Of a stretch of 14,957 bases of DNA, positions 12,805 to 14,957 are shown piece after piece. Every line of letters begins with the position of its first letter. The stretch's first letter is position 1. The DNA is from ANME-2 cluster archaeon (GTDB lineage Archaea; Halobacteriota; Methanosarcinia; Methanosarcinales; Methanocomedenaceae), in NCBI GenBank assembly GCA_023544495.1, contig JAMJFV010000037.1:1-14957 (forward strand), in the 5' to 3' direction. The notes below the pieces were generated by a model. The model saw only the letters and a list, made by a program, of their open reading frames with translations, was not told where the DNA came from and ran no database searches. The translations under genes and the position numbers were made by a program.

Positions 12805-13254
12805 TCAATGGATAATATTTAAATCCATCATATTAAATTTTATCTCCCTTTGTTCCAGTTCCCGAATTATCTCTTCAAAGAATATACCGCTGCACTGAAT
12901 ATGTGTATGCTCAGCTTCACGCAATCGCCCGCCTTCCATTCCCGTGCTTGTTGTCAGGGCACCGCACGACGGACTCCCTGGTATTCCTACCAGGGTAATA
13001 GGGTGTCCTGAGTGGTAGAGCATCTCGATGGTGTCAGCTGTCGGCTGGAAGACCTGACGGCAGAACCGCCGGTATTTCGGGATATCAAGTTGTTCTTTCG
13101 TCATTTCCCAGCGTTTCGGTCCCAGAAAGATAAACTCCGGACAGGGAAGCTGGATGATAGTATCACTGAGGTCCGGGCGTTCGGGTGGCTTTAATCCTTT
13201 CAACCGGACAGACGGATTTAACAGGCAGTGGGCAATTACATGGATATCCTGCAT
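12805..13254 (-). CDS. TudS/DUF523-related iron-sulfur protein, putative desulfidase
   Basis: The 149-residue product has three cysteines in the contexts typical of TudS-type (2-thiouracil desulfidase-related) proteins: Cys10 in AHCLLNPSVRLKG, Cys38 in LPCPE and Cys97 in GSPSCG. In TudS such a trio binds a [4Fe-4S] cluster that takes sulfur from thiolated substrates; here that role is inferred by similarity. Two further cysteines (65, 121) are not obviously part of the set. The reading frame extends to a TTG at 13368, with ATGs at 13296, 13272 and 13254. I prefer 13254 because relatives begin about eight residues before the HCLLN motif, but no strong ribosome binding site settles it, and 13272 is nearly as good. 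It lies 17 bp before the metalloprotease gene, as an operon, and is divergent from the thermosome. Confidence 0.75.
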   Translation of the reverse strand: MQDIHVIAHCLLNPSVRLKGLKPPERPDLSDTIIQLPCPEFIFLGPKRWEMTKEQLDIPKYRRFCRQVFQPTADTIEMLYHSGHPITLVGIPGSPSCGALTTSTGMEGGRLREAEHTHIQCSGIFFEEIIRELEQREIKFNMMDLNIIH

Positions 13255-13355
13255 AGTCCAGGTGTTTGACATCAAGTTAGTTAACATTTTTGACATAAAG
13301 TAAACTATGTGTAGTCGTGTAGTTAATCCAATCTGGCCCCGGAAATGATTTCTGA

Positions 13356-13364
13356 GATATATCC
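13356..13364 (-). promoter_or_regulatory. Probable TATA box of the TudS-like/metalloprotease operon
   Basis: GGATATATC on the minus strand is a plausible TATA box. It lies inside the longest possible reading frame of the TudS-like gene, which argues against the TTG start at 13368 and for one of the downstream ATGs. Confidence 0.4.
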
Positions 13365-13370
13365 GCAATA

Positions 13371-13379
13371 TTCATATAG
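13371..13379 (+). promoter_or_regulatory. Candidate TATA box of the thermosome gene
   Basis: TTCATATAG lies about 70 bp before the thermosome ATG and would give a leader of about 45 nt that includes the AGGAGG. An alternative AT-rich site (about 13404-13413) lies too close to the ribosome binding site to be preferred. The two divergent promoters are only a few bases apart. Confidence 0.35.
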
Positions 13380-13428
13380 AAGTACAAACATGTAAAACCG
13401 ACTCTATTTAACAATAATCATTAGCAAC

Positions 13429-13434
13429 AGGAGG
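13429..13434 (+). promoter_or_regulatory. Ribosome binding site of the thermosome gene
   Basis: AGGAGG ends 10 nt before the ATG at 13445. It is a strong Shine-Dalgarno sequence and fixes the start. Confidence 0.75.
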
Positions 13435-13444
13435 AACAATACTT

Positions 13445-14957
13445 ATGGCAGGACAGTTAGGAGGGCAGCCAATATACATTCTGCGGGAAGGAGCACAGCG
13501 CTCCCGGGGCAGGGAAGCACAGAATAGTAATATCATGGCAGCCAGGGCAGTAGCCAATGCGGTACGCACAACCCTTGGTCCCAAGGGAATGGATAAGATG
13601 CTGGTGGACTCTATGGGCGATATCGTCATTACAAATGATGGTGCCCAGATATTGAAAGAAATGGATATCGAGCATCCGGCAGCCAAGATGCTGGTGGAGG
13701 TGGCAAAGACCCAGGATGATGAGGTCGGCGACGGTACCACCACTGCTGCAATTCTGACTGGTGAACTGCTGGAAAAAGCAGATGAAATGCTTAACCAGAA
13801 TATCCACCCAACCATTATCGCAGCAGGGTACAGAATGGCTTCAGACAAGGCCAAAGAGATACTTGCCGGAATGGTCCATAGGGTATCAGAGGACGATGAA
13901 GACCTGCTGTTGAAGATAGCCGGTACAGCTATCACAGGAAAAGGTGCAGAGAGCGCAAAAGATAAACTTGCCCAACTTTCAGTGGCAGCGGTTCGTTCCG
14001 TGGTAGAGGTAACGAACGGGAAGAAGACCGTTGACCGTGATGATATCAAACTGGAAACAAAAGTTGGAGCCAGTGTAGAGGATTCGGAACTTATCGAAGG
14101 CATGGTCGTGAATAAAGGCAGGGTACATGATAACATGCCCAAAAAAGTGGAGAATGCCAGGATACTGCTGCTCAACAGTGCGGTCGAACTTTCAAAGACC
14201 GAAGTGGATGCCGAGATCAATATCACATCTCCTGACCAGTTACAGTTGTTCCTGGACCAGGAAGAAAAAATGCTCAGGGACAAGGTGAACCTTATAATTG
14301 CCAGCGGTGCAAATGTGCTATTCTGCCAGAAAGGTATAGATGATATGGCACAGCATTACCTGGCCAAGGCCGGTATATTTACCATACGCCGCTTTTTGAA
14401 GAGCGATATGGAAAAGATGGCACGGGCTACAGGCGGCACTATTGTCAATAACATGAGAGAAATATCTGAATCAGACCTGGGCTTTGCCGGTCTGGTGGAA
14501 GAGCGTAAAGTGGGCGGAGAAGAAACCACGTTCGTTACCAGGTGCAATAATCCAAAAGCGGTATCTGTGATACTGCGCGGTGGCACCGAGCATGTGGTGA
14601 AAAGTGTTGAGACAGCTTTTGAGGATGCAACACGTGTAGTAGGCGTGGTCATCGAGGATGGAAAACTGTTGGCCGGTGGTGGCTCTCCGGAAGTGGAACT
14701 GGCCCTGCGCCTCAAGGAATATGCAGCCACCCTCAAGGGCAGGGAACAGCTCGCTGTCAATGCTTTTGCCGAAGCACTGGAAATTGTACCCCGCACCCTG
14801 GCGGAGAATGCCGGCCTGGACCCCATCGACAAACTGGTGGAACTGCGCAGCCAGCACGAGCAAGGGATTAAGGCAGCAGGTCTGAATGTATTTACAGGTG
14901 AAGTAGTGGATATGTGGGGAGAAGGTGTGGTCGAACCCCTGAAGGTCAAGACCCAGG
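13445..14957 (+). CDS. thsA: Thermosome subunit (group II chaperonin), 3' end cut by window edge
   Basis: The thermosome is the archaeal ATP-driven double-ring folding chamber of the cytoplasm. The frame is open from ATG 13445 to the window end (504 codons); the family has about 540-550 residues, so only the last 40 or so are missing. Signatures include LGPKGMDKMLVD (44-55), NDGAQILKEMDIEHPAAKML, and VGDGTTT (94-100), the nucleotide-binding loop with the catalytic Asp. Later come KMARATGGTIV, an apical-domain landmark, and LAGGGSPEVELALRL. The equatorial domain resumes near the end (AFAEALEIVPRTLAENAGLD). A strong AGGAGG precedes the start. It is divergent from the TudS-like/metalloprotease pair. 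The alpha/beta/gamma paralogue cannot be decided here, so the symbol is generic. Confidence 0.95.
   Translation, partial: MAGQLGGQPIYILREGAQRSRGREAQNSNIMAARAVANAVRTTLGPKGMDKMLVDSMGDIVITNDGAQILKEMDIEHPAAKMLVEVAKTQDDEVGDGTTTAAILTGELLEKADEMLNQNIHPTIIAAGYRMASDKAKEILAGMVHRVSEDDEDLLLKIAGTAITGKGAESAKDKLAQLSVAAVRSVVEVTNGKKTVDRDDIKLETKVGASVEDSELIEGMVVNKGRVHDNMPKKVENARILLLNSAVELSKTEVDAEINITSPDQLQLFLDQEEKMLRDKVNLIIASGANVLFCQKGIDDMAQHYLAKAGIFTIRRFLKSDMEKMARATGGTIVNNMREISESDLGFAGLVEERKVGGEETTFVTRCNNPKAVSVILRGGTEHVVKSVETAFEDATRVVGVVIEDGKLLAGGGSPEVELALRLKEYAATLKGREQLAVNAFAEALEIVPRTLAENAGLDPIDKLVELRSQHEQGIKAAGLNVFTGEVVDMWGEGVVEPLKVKTQ

Noticed and set aside
12976..12995. Perfect inverted repeat CCCTGGTA-N4-TACCAGGG
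   Set aside because: It lies inside the TudS-like gene and encodes the conserved region before PSCG; its likeness to the CCTGGT sites near 10.8 kb is probably chance, though it could be included in a motif search.
13408..14949. Long minus-strand ORFs of 291 and 197 codons
   Set aside because: Both are antisense to the thermosome gene, which has unmistakable chaperonin signatures.
1..14957. tRNA, rRNA, insertion sequence or prophage genes
   Set aside because: No transposase, integrase, terminal inverted repeats or structural RNA was recognised by eye; a dedicated tRNA/Rfam search would be needed to exclude small RNAs.

Overview
The window reads as chromosome from a methane- or alkane-metabolising euryarchaeon. 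The evidence is a MtrA/MtrH pair, a methanogenesis marker protein 8 gene, a group II chaperonin (thermosome), archaeal TATA-type promoters, and a giant secreted multiheme cytochrome. The large number of hemes points to an anaerobic methanotrophic (ANME-2-like) or related Methanosarcinales/'Syntrophoarchaeia' lineage rather than an ordinary methanogen. That placement is inference: there is no rRNA and no mcr gene here.

Layout. At the left edge (minus strand) is the start of a DHH-family protein with a degraded active site. Next come two minus-strand genes, mtrA then mtrH, separated by 25 bp. They have no other mtr subunits beside them, and this MtrA lacks the usual C-terminal membrane helix. 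A 270-bp divergent intergenic region separates them from a plus-strand gene for a 2,243-residue exported protein. It carries a signal peptide, one heme motif, two beta-sandwich-type domains, then a long heme-bearing body. I count 43 CX2CH motifs, one CX3CH and four CX4CH. The only four remaining cysteines form two very wide CXnCH sites (n = 11 and 18). The body is built from duplicated heme modules, and the chain ends exactly on the His of its last CXXCH.

After a T-rich terminator-like tract comes a two-gene plus-strand operon: an unrecognised 110-residue protein, translationally coupled to methanogenesis marker protein 8. A 40-codon minus-strand ORF with a good ribosome binding site abuts it tail to tail. 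A regulatory-looking stretch follows, with repeated CCTGGT sites and two palindromes. A plus-strand polytopic membrane protein (DUF7544-like) then overlaps end to end with a minus-strand pair: a TudS/DUF523-like iron-sulfur protein followed by a membrane-anchored HExxHxxGxxH metalloprotease. The thermosome gene, divergent from that pair, runs off the right edge.

How the genes may work together. The cytochrome is extracellular and suited to moving electrons through or away from the cell envelope. The soluble MtrA/MtrH pair would move methyl groups between a corrinoid and tetrahydromethanopterin (or a related pterin) in the cytoplasm, without the sodium-pumping MtrA-H membrane complex. Their divergent arrangement makes co-regulation of C1 transfer and electron export possible, but nothing in the sequence proves it. 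The right half (chaperonin, metalloprotease, TudS-like protein, membrane protein) looks like general cell maintenance.
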